64,000 bases of DNA, taken from contig JASAND010011226.1 in NCBI GenBank assembly GCA_030248195.1, forward strand, positions 1-64,000, given 5' to 3'. Position numbers and translations under genes: made by a program. This document shows positions 36,091 through 45,357 of this stretch, piece after piece. Origin of the DNA: Trissonchulus latispiculum (Eukaryota; Nematoda; Enoplea; Enoplida; Ironidae). Under the pieces are notes generated by a model. That model was not told the DNA's origin. It worked only from the letters and a program-made list of their open reading frames with translations, and did not search any database. Within the stretch, counting starts at the first letter, position 1, and every line of letters starts with the position of its first letter.

Positions 36091-37671
36091 TTAGGAGGGG
36101 GCCTTTCGTTGCTTAGGTGAAAGGGGGATTCGCGGAGCATTAGGTACGGGTTCAGGCGTGCGAGCATTAGCCTTGTCAGCAAGCCTAGCAGAAGTCCTAC
36201 GCTTCTTAAGTTCAGCCTTTTCAGGTTTAACGTTTTCCGATTTAACTGGAGGCTTTACCTTTTCCTTCGGAACGGAGCGGGCACGTTTGACAGGGACGGG
36301 GGATAATTCTAGTGATCGAATTTCAGCTTTCGGGACCGAAGGTCCAGGTACATCCAATTGCAAACTTTCATGCTCGGAAATTTCAGAATTTTCGGGGGAA
36401 TCGTCATCATGCTCATGTTGGGGGGCAGTAATCACACGTGGTTCAATACATGGCACCATGTTATTAAACTGTACCTTGATACGTTTGGCTCGGCGATTCC
36501 CAGCAGGATATATTTCAGCAACACACCCAACGATTTTCTCCATACGATATGGGCCGGTTCGTTTGTCCAACATCTTGTGGACCTGATCTTTCTTAGCTAC
36601 ATTGGTTGCCTTAATCATAACGAGATTCCCCACCTGATATAGAGGTTCTACTGCGTTCTTATTGTAATTACTATCTTGAACCTCTCTAGCTGCACCAATC
36701 TTCTCCCTAGCTAAAGACCAAGCTAATTGCAATGCTTCAGTAGCTTCACGTACGTAGTCAAATCCAGCATATCTACGATCAGTAGGTATAGCAACATTAG
36801 TAGCACTGGGTAAAACAGGGTCCCATGCATGCAACAGGTAATGGGGGGTTTCCCCGGTGGTAGCATTTACAGATGTATTGTAAGCAAACTGACAATAGGG
36901 AACCATATTATCCCATTCTAAATGATTTTCGGTTATGGTGCTCAGCATATATAGCAGAGTCCTATGCCATCTCTCAATTTGTCCATTTGCGGCGGGATGA
37001 TATCGAGTAGTTTCTAATTTACGGGTTTGGACCAACGAGCAAATTTCTTTGTTTAACGTAGCAACGAATTCTTTCCTTTGATCAGAGAGTAGAAGTTTGG
37101 GTGCACCGTACTGTAGAATTATAAACTCCAAGAAAGTTTGGGCAACCGTATAAGCCTTTTTGTTTTTGATAGGGATAGCTATTACATATTTAGAAAACGC
37201 GTCGATATCGCTAAGAATATGTTTCATGCCACTGGTAGATGCTTTGCTTATGTCCATGATGTCGCAATGTACCCTCTCGAATGGTTCAAGAGGCATCGGG
37301 GGGTGTCTTAAAAGAGCTTTCGGGTTTTTAGGGGGACCCTTGCGTCGTCGTTGACACCGTGGGCAGGATTTGACCCACTGTTTAACATCTGCATGCATTC
37401 CTGGCCACCAAAAGTATTCAGCCAGCCGAAAGGAAGTTTTATTACATCCTCCGTGGGCGGCGTACGGACTGTCATGGCAAGCGGCCAAGGCTTCTTCCCG
37501 CAAACTCTCTGGCACTGCTAAGACTTCTAAAACGGTGTTACGTACCTTCTCTAAATAAACCAGAACCCCATCACGCATATCACACCGTTCGGCTAGCGAG
37601 GCAATACGTACTGCAGGGTTGAAGTTACTAGGTAAGTTATGGTTAACCTTATATTCAATTATCTCACTCAA
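36091..37671 (-). CDS. Integrase of the giant element
   Basis: 526 codons. The zinc domain has H66, H73, C103 and C106. The DDE core has D137 (H-C-D-I-M-D), D197 (L-S-D-Q-R-K-E-F) and E233 (N-G-Q-I-E-R-W) with the standard 35-residue D-E spacing. A C-terminal DNA-binding region and a long Lys/Arg/Pro-rich tail (about 440-526) follow, possibly a nuclear targeting region. The usual Gly after S-D-Q is Arg here. No chromodomain is seen. Confidence 0.92.
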   Translation of the reverse strand: MSEIIEYKVNHNLPSNFNPAVRIASLAERCDMRDGVLVYLEKVRNTVLEVLAVPESLREEALAACHDSPYAAHGGCNKTSFRLAEYFWWPGMHADVKQWVKSCPRCQRRRKGPPKNPKALLRHPPMPLEPFERVHCDIMDISKASTSGMKHILSDIDAFSKYVIAIPIKNKKAYTVAQTFLEFIILQYGAPKLLLSDQRKEFVATLNKEICSLVQTRKLETTRYHPAANGQIERWHRTLLYMLSTITENHLEWDNMVPYCQFAYNTSVNATTGETPHYLLHAWDPVLPSATNVAIPTDRRYAGFDYVREATEALQLAWSLAREKIGAAREVQDSNYNKNAVEPLYQVGNLVMIKATNVAKKDQVHKMLDKRTGPYRMEKIVGCVAEIYPAGNRRAKRIKVQFNNMVPCIEPRVITAPQHEHDDDSPENSEISEHESLQLDVPGPSVPKAEIRSLELSPVPVKRARSVPKEKVKPPVKSENVKPEKAELKKRRTSARLADKANARTPEPVPNAPRIPLSPKQRKAPS

Positions 37672-37698
37672 AGGTAGGTCCTCAGACTGTGATTGTTG

Positions 37699-38139
37699 CT
37701 ATCGCGACCAAGACTTAGGGTTAAGGGTAACATTAGTTTTGTCCCTTACAGCAACGTCGAAAACAGTCCGAAAGGCGGCTGATACAGGGTCACTTCGCTT
37801 TTTCCGTCCAGTTTCAGACCGAAATTGCTCACGAATATCGTCTGCATCGGACGAGCTAGGACTGGCCATAACCTTGCGTGGAGACAACTTTCGACTGGGA
37901 ACGTTTGGTCTATCTGATGATGGATCGGAAACTTCACCAGATTCACGTAGTTTTGGTTGTTTTTGAGGAGTAGGTACACGTTTTTCTGAACCGTCAGAAT
38001 CATTTGGTTGTGAAATACGCGAAAGTTTAGACTTAACGGTAACGGTGCTTTTTCGAGCAAACGTTTTACTGATTTTCGGAAGTTGGAAAGAACGATCCCG
38101 ACCTTCCCCTTTTACGACCACCGAGTTAATGTGTGCCAC
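37699..38139 (-). pseudogene. RNase H to integrase linker, Ser/Lys-rich
   Basis: A 146-codon frame of polar, Ser/Lys/Pro-rich sequence (K-S-K-L-S-R-I-S, S-S-S-D-A-D-D) connects RNase H to integrase. It is in the integrase frame but separated from it by a single TAG at 37699. Confidence 0.55.
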
Positions 38140-38414
38140 TAATTCGTCACCATCCTCCTGATGAAATTTAATAGACTGTCGGTCACTTTCCTTCTCTTTA
38201 CCTGATAATCCCCGTGCAACGTCAGCAAACAGAGGATTTCGTGATAACCCGTCAGCATTTCGTAGATGGGGTTATTACGATGCTTAATCTCGAAATCGTA
38301 TTCCGAAAAGGTCATCTGCCATCTGGCCAACCTAGAATTTCGTGGGGGGTGTTTCATTAACCAACGCAGGGCTGAATGATCAGTAAAAAGAGTAAACGGG
38401 GGACCACCGTACAA
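38139..38414 (-). pseudogene. RNase H C-terminal fragment, out of frame
   Basis: Y-G-G-P-P-F-T-L-F-T-D-H-S-A-L-R-W-L is the end of Gypsy RNase H, with the final catalytic Asp in T-D-H. It is in a -1 frame relative to the long ORF, and the frame changes again near 38260. Confidence 0.8.
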
Positions 38415-38443
38415 ATAATGTCGAAAATGCTCGATACCGTATT

Positions 38444-41400
38444 TTATAGCCAGACATTCTTTATCGTGAGTGGAATAATTTCGTTCATACTTTTTGAGGG
38501 AGCGTAAGCTACGGGATGATACTTTCCATCATCCTGCTCTTGCGAGAGTACTGTCCCCAGTCCCAAATCAGATGCGTCAGTTTGCAACACAAAACCCTTA
38601 GCCAAATCAGGGTGCGCCAGAACTGGTGCGGTGACTAAACTTTTCTTAAGCAGATCAAAAGACTGCTGATGCGTATTATTCCATACGAATCGGACCCCTT
38701 TCTTCTTAAGCGAATATAATGGGGCGACTAGATGTGCAAACCCTTTAATAAACTTGGCATAATATGCACACATCCCTAGAAAACTCTCCACGTCCTTAAT
38801 TGTCTTAGGTACAGTCAGCTCGTTAATGGCTTGTATGCGGTTCTTTAAAGGCTCTACTCCCTGATCGGAGATAATATGTCCTAAGTAGGTAACAGACTTC
38901 TTGAGGAAGTGACATTTTCCAGGATTCATTTTAAGATCCGCCGCGCGTAAGCGATCGAAAACCTCTTGCATGATTTCGAGATGTTCATCAAACGTTTTGG
39001 AGAAAATAAGAATGTCATCAATATAGATGATACACTTTTTCCACTGCAAATCACCCAAAATTCTTTCCATACAGCGTTGAAAATTTCCCGGCGCGCATTT
39101 TAATCCAAAAGGCAAAACGTTATATTCAAATTGCCCATGAAAAGTGTTGAAGCTTGCCTTAGCTTTCGCTTCTTCGTCTAACTCGATTTGATTAAACCCC
39201 TTACTCAGATTAATAGTAGAAAAGTACTTGGCGCCCTTCAAAGAGGTCATGATGTCATCAATTCGAGGAATGGGATAAATATCTGGATCACTAATTTTGT
39301 TGACTCGTCTAAAATCAACACACAAGAGTAATTTCCCACCCGGCTTCGGTACGTAAATCATGGGCGAACTCCACGGACTAGTGGAAGGTTTAATTAACCC
39401 ATATTTCAACATCTCAGTTAGCTCTTCTAGTAATGGCTGTCTCAGATGTACAGGGAGCCTATAGGGGGTGGCATAAATAGGTTTGGCCTCACCAGTGTTA
39501 ATATGTGCCTTAAAGATGGTACACTTTCCAATGTCAAAAGGATGCTGAGAAAAACAAGCCCGATTTTCATTCAGAAGTCCCAGAAATTGCCCACATTCAC
39601 TTTCGGTTAAATTTTCTTTATCGAAAGATATTTCCCGCATGGGTTCGGGTAAATCAGACAGTTCACAGGATCGAATATTCTTGAGGGTGTTAACTCGAAA
39701 GCGTGAACCCTCCTGAAGGTTTTTCATGTTAGGTTTTAATCGACTCCCCAACTTGACAGATTTCCCACATTCATTCATAACTTCCTGGTATTGAAACAGA
39801 GGTTTGTCCCTTCGAAGCTCATTATAGGGTACTACATGCCCTAGAGTGGAATTACCATATACGGTGACTCGCTTTCCCGTCTTATTACGCATAATCACAG
39901 GTATACAGCGCGTGCGTAAGTTGACCATGGCAGGCAGAGCTTGTACCTCGCTATGATCAGGGTCAAACTTGAGAGAGTTGGGTTCAAAACACCCATCGTA
40001 CTTCAGGGGCCCTACACTTTCTACTAATCCAGGAATAGCTACTTCGGAATAAGGTGGTAACTCAACTTGCTTAATAGAGGATACCCGAAAAGCTGTTTCC
40101 GTGAGAGGTGAATGATGAATTAGTTTAGACACCATGGGAGTATGCTCGGGCTTACATAGCCGCAATTCTCCTTTACTACTCAGTGTCAGATCACCACCGT
40201 GTTCATGTAGGAAGTCAGTGCCTATCAGGCAGTCCTCAGCCACTCCTTTTGGTACCAAAAAGGTGTGTTCTACTTTCACTCCGGGTGAGTCATGAAATTC
40301 AACCGGTAAACGTACAGAACCGCGGAATCCTAGCGTTTGCCCATTTATGCCCTCTGCTCTAGGGGGCCGTTCTAAAGGGGTGATCGATAGATTGAGGAAT
40401 TTAGCCAAATCTTCACTCATTAGACTAAGATTGGCTCCCGTATCTACCAAAGTTTGAACTGCTCTATTATTGATCGTCAAGTATATCATAGGTTGGGGTC
40501 GGTGGGGGACGGTTCCGGTATGATTTCTGGCTTTCTCATGAGAACTACGCGACGCACCTATCAGGTGAACCTGCGAGCCATGATAGCGTTGATGGGGTCT
40601 CAGAGGCAGAGTGACCCGTGAACCGTCTTCGGTAGGCCATGTGATAGTATGTAACCCCAGGTCGAGTGAGATTTCACCCGGAAAATGCAACATAAAATCA
40701 GACCCTAGTATACAGTCTACCGTTAATGCATCGACAACCGTAAAGGTCCATTGTTTTACGGGGAGTGCCTTTCGGGTATGCTGAAACATGAGGGGTACAT
40801 GTGTCACACCTACTATTCGGCTCTTTCCCCCGTTTGCCGTGCGGATATAGTGATGAGTTCCAGTAGATTCTATCGGTAAGTTCAGTCGTGCGGCCAGGCG
40901 GGCACTCATTACCGAGACCAGTGAGCCTGTATCAAACAAGGCATCTACGGTATGACCGCAGATCAATAGGGCCATAAGCAGAGGTACAGTCCTAACCATC
41001 AGTACAGAGTGTGCGTTGATCACCCGACTAGTGTTATCTACGACCGGCCGAGTTTTCCTTCTGTCTGATTCGTAGTCAGCTCGGCGAGCGGCATTTGATC
41101 GCTTAAAAGGGCTAGTGGCGGCATCAGAATGCGAGATTAGAGAAGAATCCGTAGTGGGTTCTTCCTCAGATTCGGAGTTCCCATGAGTGTCCTGACGGGA
41201 GAATCGAACTATCCGCCGATCTGGCTTCTTTCGTGCTTCGAGGTTTAACTCAACTGTAGGAGAGGGACAGTGTTCTCGACTATCCTCACTCAACAACTGT
41301 GTAGTGGCCTCTAAATCCCTAGCATTGTAATCTGACATAGAGGAAGCATAAGAGGTATCTCGAGACAGTGGCCTGAAGGCAGAGGTGGCTTGACATCGGT

Positions 41401-43096
41401 TAGCAGTCTTACGGATGTCATCGTAGGTATCAGAACGATTTACGGTTCTTAGCGGGGTGGTCTCGTTCCCTGTTGTGTCCGTTCCTAATTCTACATCGGG
41501 CTCCTCCTCATCATCGCTGAAAGGGGATACGACTGCGCGTCGTACATTTATGGGGGCGCAGATGGCCGGAGCAGGGGGCTTAGGGTCCCCTCCCCATCGT
41601 GACTTGATTTTGCGCATAAACTTTCTACCGCATGGAGTCATCCAAAATATAATCACACAACCAATAACTATGATCAAGATAACTAACATCAGACCGTGAT
41701 TCAATTGAATAGGTACAAAAGGTAAATCTACGTACTTTTTCATCTGGTTCTCGATCAGATTCCTAGCTTGTTCATTCTCATATTCTGCGGTAGAGAGCTC
41801 AGTAAAATGTAACGGTATCCTACCGAGGGGGGCAGGTACAACAGCTTCCCTAAGTTCTGACATGCGGGCAACGATAACCTCAGTGTAGTTCGTACGAATT
41901 AATACACCGGCAGGGGTGGTACGATACTCAGTAGAATTATCCAAGACCTTAATTTTAACATAGTCTTTGCAGGAAACAAATTCCTTTTCAACAGTCTTAT
42001 CAGAAAAAGAGATTGGTATTTGCAAACATTTCGCGCGCAAAGTTGTGACAATAGCGTTTGGAGGACAAAACCACAAGCCGGGGGCCGTTTTACACTCGGT
42101 AACTTCAATTTCACGTACCTCGCCAGAATCTAGTCGCTGTGCATATTCAGGCATGGGGGCCATGGTCGTTATGCCCCGTTCCCGAGAGTTATATCCCAAG
42201 TTATGAACAGCATATAAGGGTCGAACCTCGTGCTCTAAAGGGACAGGAATTTCTAGCACGAAACCAAAACGTAGGGTGTTAAAATCAATTTTGATTGGAT
42301 AAACTTTCCCAAACTGATAAATCAGACTAGGCTCGCGGTTCAACAAGGAGTTCTTAAGAGATGGGTGATTCCTAATGATCTCTTTTAAAGTTTGCAAATT
42401 TACCAATCCCGGGGTAATTTCAGTCCTCAAGCCTGCATGCATAACAGAATTTAGTCCTTCGCGGAGTGAGGACGTAAAAATGTGCGCTAGCAATTGCATA
42501 TACACTTGACGCATGTCCGAGAAATTTGAACAGCGAGCACGAATAATTAGGGTGGTTAAGTCTTGCACAGTATGATGTAAAAAGGCGTAGACCTGCTCGT
42601 TTGCGTGTACAATTTTATGAACTGAGTCGGTAATTTTCATCTGCTCATTCCGCAAAAGGTGAAAACCCTGTTCAACTGCATCCATTTTACCATCTAATTT
42701 ACCTAGGTGATACGAATTCGACAAACTGTTAGCAATACCCCCTATACCTAGAGCACCCGCTAACAAGAATTCAATAAAACGTTTCGGCCTCTTAGGAGTG
42801 TCACTCGGGAGATAGGATGTACAAACTCCGGGCGTAGACCGACATAAATTAGCCAATAATTTAGAGTAAAAATTAGTATTCAAAACGCTAGAATACAGTT
42901 TTCGACATTCTGCTTTGATCTGATCGATTTCATTTTCCAAAAACCGGTGTTGGGGACAGCTCTGGTTGATCATACGTACACAATACTGATCGGTCTTGGC
43001 CTTGCCTGTATTCAAATCAATACAGTCCTCCTCATTAGCCCACTCAGGTGGATTCCATTCAGGAGAAATAGAGGGAACCTCTAGCTGAACGATCAA
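38444..43096 (-). CDS. Envelope-like / double protease / RT / RNase H polyprotein ORF (1550 codons)
   Basis: One uninterrupted frame. Residues 1-500 look like an insect-type retroelement or baculovirus-F-like class I glycoprotein: Cys-rich N-terminus, a furin-like R-P-K-R at 103-106, then a Gly/Ala-rich hydrophobic stretch, a helical region, further Cys pairs and a membrane segment at about 468-486. A polar tail leads to retropepsin 1 (D-T-G-S, 722-725) and retropepsin 2 (D-T-G-A, 885-888). RT follows, with L-C-V-D-F-R-R at about 1258, L-P-F-G-L at 1328 and Y-I-D-D at 1358-1361, then RNase H T-D-A-S at 1506. The first RT catalytic Asp position is Asn (residue 1296, AAT), so polymerase activity is probably lost. 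The last 15 residues look frame-shifted. Confidence 0.9.
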   Translation of the reverse strand: MIVQLEVPSISPEWNPPEWANEEDCIDLNTGKAKTDQYCVRMINQSCPQHRFLENEIDQIKAECRKLYSSVLNTNFYSKLLANLCRSTPGVCTSYLPSDTPKRPKRFIEFLLAGALGIGGIANSLSNSYHLGKLDGKMDAVEQGFHLLRNEQMKITDSVHKIVHANEQVYAFLHHTVQDLTTLIIRARCSNFSDMRQVYMQLLAHIFTSSLREGLNSVMHAGLRTEITPGLVNLQTLKEIIRNHPSLKNSLLNREPSLIYQFGKVYPIKIDFNTLRFGFVLEIPVPLEHEVRPLYAVHNLGYNSRERGITTMAPMPEYAQRLDSGEVREIEVTECKTAPGLWFCPPNAIVTTLRAKCLQIPISFSDKTVEKEFVSCKDYVKIKVLDNSTEYRTTPAGVLIRTNYTEVIVARMSELREAVVPAPLGRIPLHFTELSTAEYENEQARNLIENQMKKYVDLPFVPIQLNHGLMLVILIIVIGCVIIFWMTPCGRKFMRKIKSRWGGDPKPPAPAICAPINVRRAVVSPFSDDEEEPDVELGTDTTGNETTPLRTVNRSDTYDDIRKTANRCQATSAFRPLSRDTSYASSMSDYNARDLEATTQLLSEDSREHCPSPTVELNLEARKKPDRRIVRFSRQDTHGNSESEEEPTTDSSLISHSDAATSPFKRSNAARRADYESDRRKTRPVVDNTSRVINAHSVLMVRTVPLLMALLICGHTVDALFDTGSLVSVMSARLAARLNLPIESTGTHHYIRTANGGKSRIVGVTHVPLMFQHTRKALPVKQWTFTVVDALTVDCILGSDFMLHFPGEISLDLGLHTITWPTEDGSRVTLPLRPHQRYHGSQVHLIGASRSSHEKARNHTGTVPHRPQPMIYLTINNRAVQTLVDTGANLSLMSEDLAKFLNLSITPLERPPRAEGINGQTLGFRGSVRLPVEFHDSPGVKVEHTFLVPKGVAEDCLIGTDFLHEHGGDLTLSSKGELRLCKPEHTPMVSKLIHHSPLTETAFRVSSIKQVELPPYSEVAIPGLVESVGPLKYDGCFEPNSLKFDPDHSEVQALPAMVNLRTRCIPVIMRNKTGKRVTVYGNSTLGHVVPYNELRRDKPLFQYQEVMNECGKSVKLGSRLKPNMKNLQEGSRFRVNTLKNIRSCELSDLPEPMREISFDKENLTESECGQFLGLLNENRACFSQHPFDIGKCTIFKAHINTGEAKPIYATPYRLPVHLRQPLLEELTEMLKYGLIKPSTSPWSSPMIYVPKPGGKLLLCVDFRRVNKISDPDIYPIPRIDDIMTSLKGAKYFSTINLSKGFNQIELDEEAKAKASFNTFHGQFEYNVLPFGLKCAPGNFQRCMERILGDLQWKKCIIYIDDILIFSKTFDEHLEIMQEVFDRLRAADLKMNPGKCHFLKKSVTYLGHIISDQGVEPLKNRIQAINELTVPKTIKDVESFLGMCAYYAKFIKGFAHLVAPLYSLKKKGVRFVWNNTHQQSFDLLKKSLVTAPVLAHPDLAKGFVLQTDASDLGLGTVLSQEQDDGKYHPVAYAPSKSMNEIIPLTIKNVWL
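40165..40945 (-). other. Tandem retropepsin domains
   Basis: Two aspartic-protease domains lie about 160 residues apart, with active sites A-L-F-D-T-G-S and T-L-V-D-T-G-A. Each is followed by the expected I-L-G-S-D-F or L-I-G-T-D-F flap-end block. Retropepsins usually occur once per polyprotein and dimerise. Confidence 0.88.
41597..43096 (-). other. Envelope-like glycoprotein domain (residues 1-500 of the long ORF)
   Basis: This is the membrane-fusion glycoprotein portion, in the place between gag and protease. Potential N-glycosylation sites include N-Q-S, N-F-S, N-S-T and N-Y-T. The membrane segment at about 41640-41695 (V-I-L-I-I-V-I-G-C-V-I-I-F-W) is followed by a basic stop-transfer stretch. 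No stop codon separates it from the protease region. Confidence 0.8.
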
Positions 43097-43121
43097 TGCT
43101 AGGTATTCCGTTTTCCTCCTA

Positions 43122-43412
43122 TTAACTCCTGTTAACTCCTATTCCCGCAGGACTGAGTACAGCTCCCCAGCGGGGTAAAACTACGGTGCCTATCTTTGCA
43201 ATCTCATCGGACAGAAAATGGGACGTGCCCGAGTCCGAGGCACTCTGCGCATTAGCCGAGGACAGCATCAACCCCAACATCATCCAAACTAGAGGGGTGC
43301 TAAACCGGCGCAAAGATTTCATAGCTGCTAGCATAGACAAAAAGGGCAAAAACATTATGGAAAAATTCCCTTTCCCCTTTTCGGTATCCTTTTTGTCCAG
43401 GTTTTCAATCAA
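43122..43412 (-). pseudogene. Envelope-like protein, signal-peptide segment
   Basis: The frame holds a hydrophobic signal-peptide-like segment (L-V-W-M-M-L-G-L-M-L-S-S-A-N-A) followed by a short polar stretch. It stops at 43122. The rest of the glycoprotein is in a different frame starting about 20 bp on, and the change of frame coincides with a 10-bp tandem duplication at 43121-43140. As it stands the leader and ectodomain are not continuous. Confidence 0.6.
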
Positions 43413-43430
43413 CTCATCAGAGAAGATTTC

Positions 43431-44231
43431 TCACTGAACTCCCAGAGTACTGGAGCTTACAGGGATCTCTCGTTCCTGAAAGGCTTCACAGACTCGATTA
43501 CCCAAGTGTTCAGAACTGGGTATCGGAATAAACAATTCCTCATCAGTAGAGGTCACAGTGGTCGGGGTCAGCGCGCCTTTGAGTGGGAATGAGGGTTCAA
43601 ACCTCGGTTCAGGTCGGCAGGTGCAAACCATCGGCTGACGATACATAAGCACTTTATGAGAGAAATGGGGTGAAGCTAGACACCGTTTGGCGTGTCGCGT
43701 ACAGTTCGGGGAAACCATCCTTACCGAACGGGCAGAGTGTCCACTGGCAGAGCCGGAGTCAGACCGAGGATGCCAGCGGGGAGACCTATGTCTAGCAGGA
43801 GACCAATTACCACGGTTACTTCCAGAGTATTCGGAGGAACGTGAACCATTCCCACTTCCCCGTCCATTATAGTACCCATCTGAATTTTGAACGCGAGATC
43901 GGAAAACAGCAAATTTGGGCTCGTATTCACGCTTCATTTCCGGGGGCAAATCGGATCGAGGTTCCCTACGATCAGACCCCCTGTCCCGTTCGTACCTATC
44001 GTTAGGTCTATCCCGGTCTCTCCGATTATCATGATAACCTGAATTATAATTCCTATTTCCTCTATTATCTTCATAACGTGGTTGGTTACCGTTGTAATTG
44101 TTCCGGTAACGATTATAGCCGTCGCGGTTGGGTCCCCCAGAGTTTCCTTGAGAATTTCGATTTCGGTCATCATTTCGGGCGGAATTTCGATCGTTCTTTC
44201 TCGAAAAGCGCCTCCACCAGGCTGTCGACAA
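43431..44231 (-). CDS. Basic RN/RG-rich Gag C-terminal region in the -1 frame
   Basis: The frame overlaps the end of the gag ORF by about 300 nt. It has dense R-N-D, N-Y and R-G residues at 1-170, suited to RNA binding, then a Pro/Ser-rich end. It is offset -1 relative to gag, so it needs a frameshift near 44230 or reflects an indel. No canonical slippery heptamer is obvious there. Confidence 0.6.
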   Translation of the reverse strand: MSTAWWRRFSRKNDRNSARNDDRNRNSQGNSGGPNRDGYNRYRNNYNGNQPRYEDNRGNRNYNSGYHDNRRDRDRPNDRYERDRGSDRREPRSDLPPEMKREYEPKFAVFRSRVQNSDGYYNGRGSGNGSRSSEYSGSNRGNWSPARHRSPRWHPRSDSGSASGHSARSVRMVSPNCTRHAKRCLASPHFSHKVLMYRQPMVCTCRPEPRFEPSFPLKGALTPTTVTSTDEELFIPIPSSEHLGNRVCEAFQEREIPVSSSTLGVQ

Positions 44232-45121
44232 TCACGCCGCACATGCCCTGGTTTGTTACAGTTAAAACAAGTTGTACCTGGAGGTAGATCGCGTGTACGA
44301 TCTCCTCGACCAGAATTTGCTAGCTTTTTTGTAGTTTCAGCTTCCAACTTCTCGAAACGGTATTTTAGGTCTCGCACTGCCTTTTCTGCTTCAGCGAGTG
44401 CTGTAGGAGCGCTGTTACTTTCTCGAAAATTCGGTTCTAGAAAGGAAGGGTAACCCTCCCCAGGATATTCTCCCTCAGCCTGCTGTGCCCTTTCTACGGC
44501 CTTGGCAAGAGTGGGACAACCCGGCGGAACTCTGTTTTTCAGTTCCGTTCGCAACCCGAACAAAAACAACCACAACTTCAGTAATTCTATCTGCTTGTCA
44601 GTGAAGCCATCTTCTTCTTTAAAACTAAGCCTAGCATACCGGTTCAACATCATCAGATAATCAGAAACAGTCTCGCCTTTTTCTTGTTTTACATGAAACA
44701 TGAGGGACGAAGCATGTAATGCTGTGTGGGGGGGAACCATAATTTTCTTAGCTTCAGAGATCATATCCTCCCATGTCCCACGACTAGCCTTAGGTACAGA
44801 TCTGAATAGTTCCAATGCCCTACCCTGTAGTGAACTAGAAAACGTATAGACTTTCTGCCAATCATCAAAATTCATCACCTTGCAGAATCGCTCATATTTT
44901 TCCACGTGTTCCTCGAAAGATTCAGAGGGAAGGCCATGGTGGATTGGTACCGAGCTAAACGCCGTAGCGACACCCTGTGCTCGGACCACTGCATTAAATT
45001 CGGTTAACGTTTTAGTCAATTCCGTCAAAGCAACAGTTTCAGGATTCAGACTCGGGGTGGGCGAACTTGTTGGTGGGGTGGTAGGTGATGACCCCGCCCC
45101 GTCCTCAGTAGTATCTGACAT
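43934..45121 (-). CDS. gag: Gag of the giant element (capsid and zinc knuckle)
   Basis: ATG at 45121. The acidic Ser/Thr/Pro-rich leader (1-30) is followed by a retrotransposon capsid region (about 60-215) with F-x-x-x-L-x-G-R-A-L-E-L-F and W-x-D-M-I-S-E, then one CCHC knuckle, C-F-N-C-N-K-P-G-H-V-R-R-D-C, at residues 285-298. After about residue 305 this frame turns into hydrophobic Ile/Thr-rich sequence, while the overlapping -1 frame is Arg/Asn/Gly-rich. The true C-terminus therefore probably lies in that other frame. Confidence 0.85.
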   Translation of the reverse strand: MSDTTEDGAGSSPTTPPTSSPTPSLNPETVALTELTKTLTEFNAVVRAQGVATAFSSVPIHHGLPSESFEEHVEKYERFCKVMNFDDWQKVYTFSSSLQGRALELFRSVPKASRGTWEDMISEAKKIMVPPHTALHASSLMFHVKQEKGETVSDYLMMLNRYARLSFKEEDGFTDKQIELLKLWLFLFGLRTELKNRVPPGCPTLAKAVERAQQAEGEYPGEGYPSFLEPNFRESNSAPTALAEAEKAVRDLKYRFEKLEAETTKKLANSGRGDRTRDLPPGTTCFNCNKPGHVRRDCRQPGGGAFRERTIEIPPEMMTEIEILKETLGDPTATAIIVTGTITTVTNHVMKIIEEIGIIIQVIMIIGETGIDLTIGTNGTGGLIVGNLDPICPRK

Positions 45122-45337
45122 GTTACTGAAATTATCTTAGCTATTCAGAAAATTATTTTCGTACGTAGAATGATAATATAAAATTAATACAAGGTTATAA
45201 CAATTATTATAACAACAAGCATGTACCGGGTGAGTTCTTCTAGGATAAATAGGAGCCTCGAATTTTTAAGGAAATAAACAAACAGTTTTGTTGTCTAAAA
45301 GATTCCAAAATTCAAAAGTTAACTCCAAATTTTTATC

Positions 45338-45357
45338 CTCCGAAGGAGGGCTCCACA
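45338..45357 (-). promoter_or_regulatory. Primer binding site candidate
   Basis: Immediately after the 5' LTR the sense strand reads TGTGGAGCCCTCCTTCGGAG. A TGG two bases in fits pairing with the CCA end of a tRNA. I have not identified the tRNA. Confidence 0.45.

Noticed and set aside
36158..36642. Open frames on the plus strand over the integrase tail
   Set aside because: Shadow frames of the minus-strand integrase ORF; composition has no protein-like pattern.
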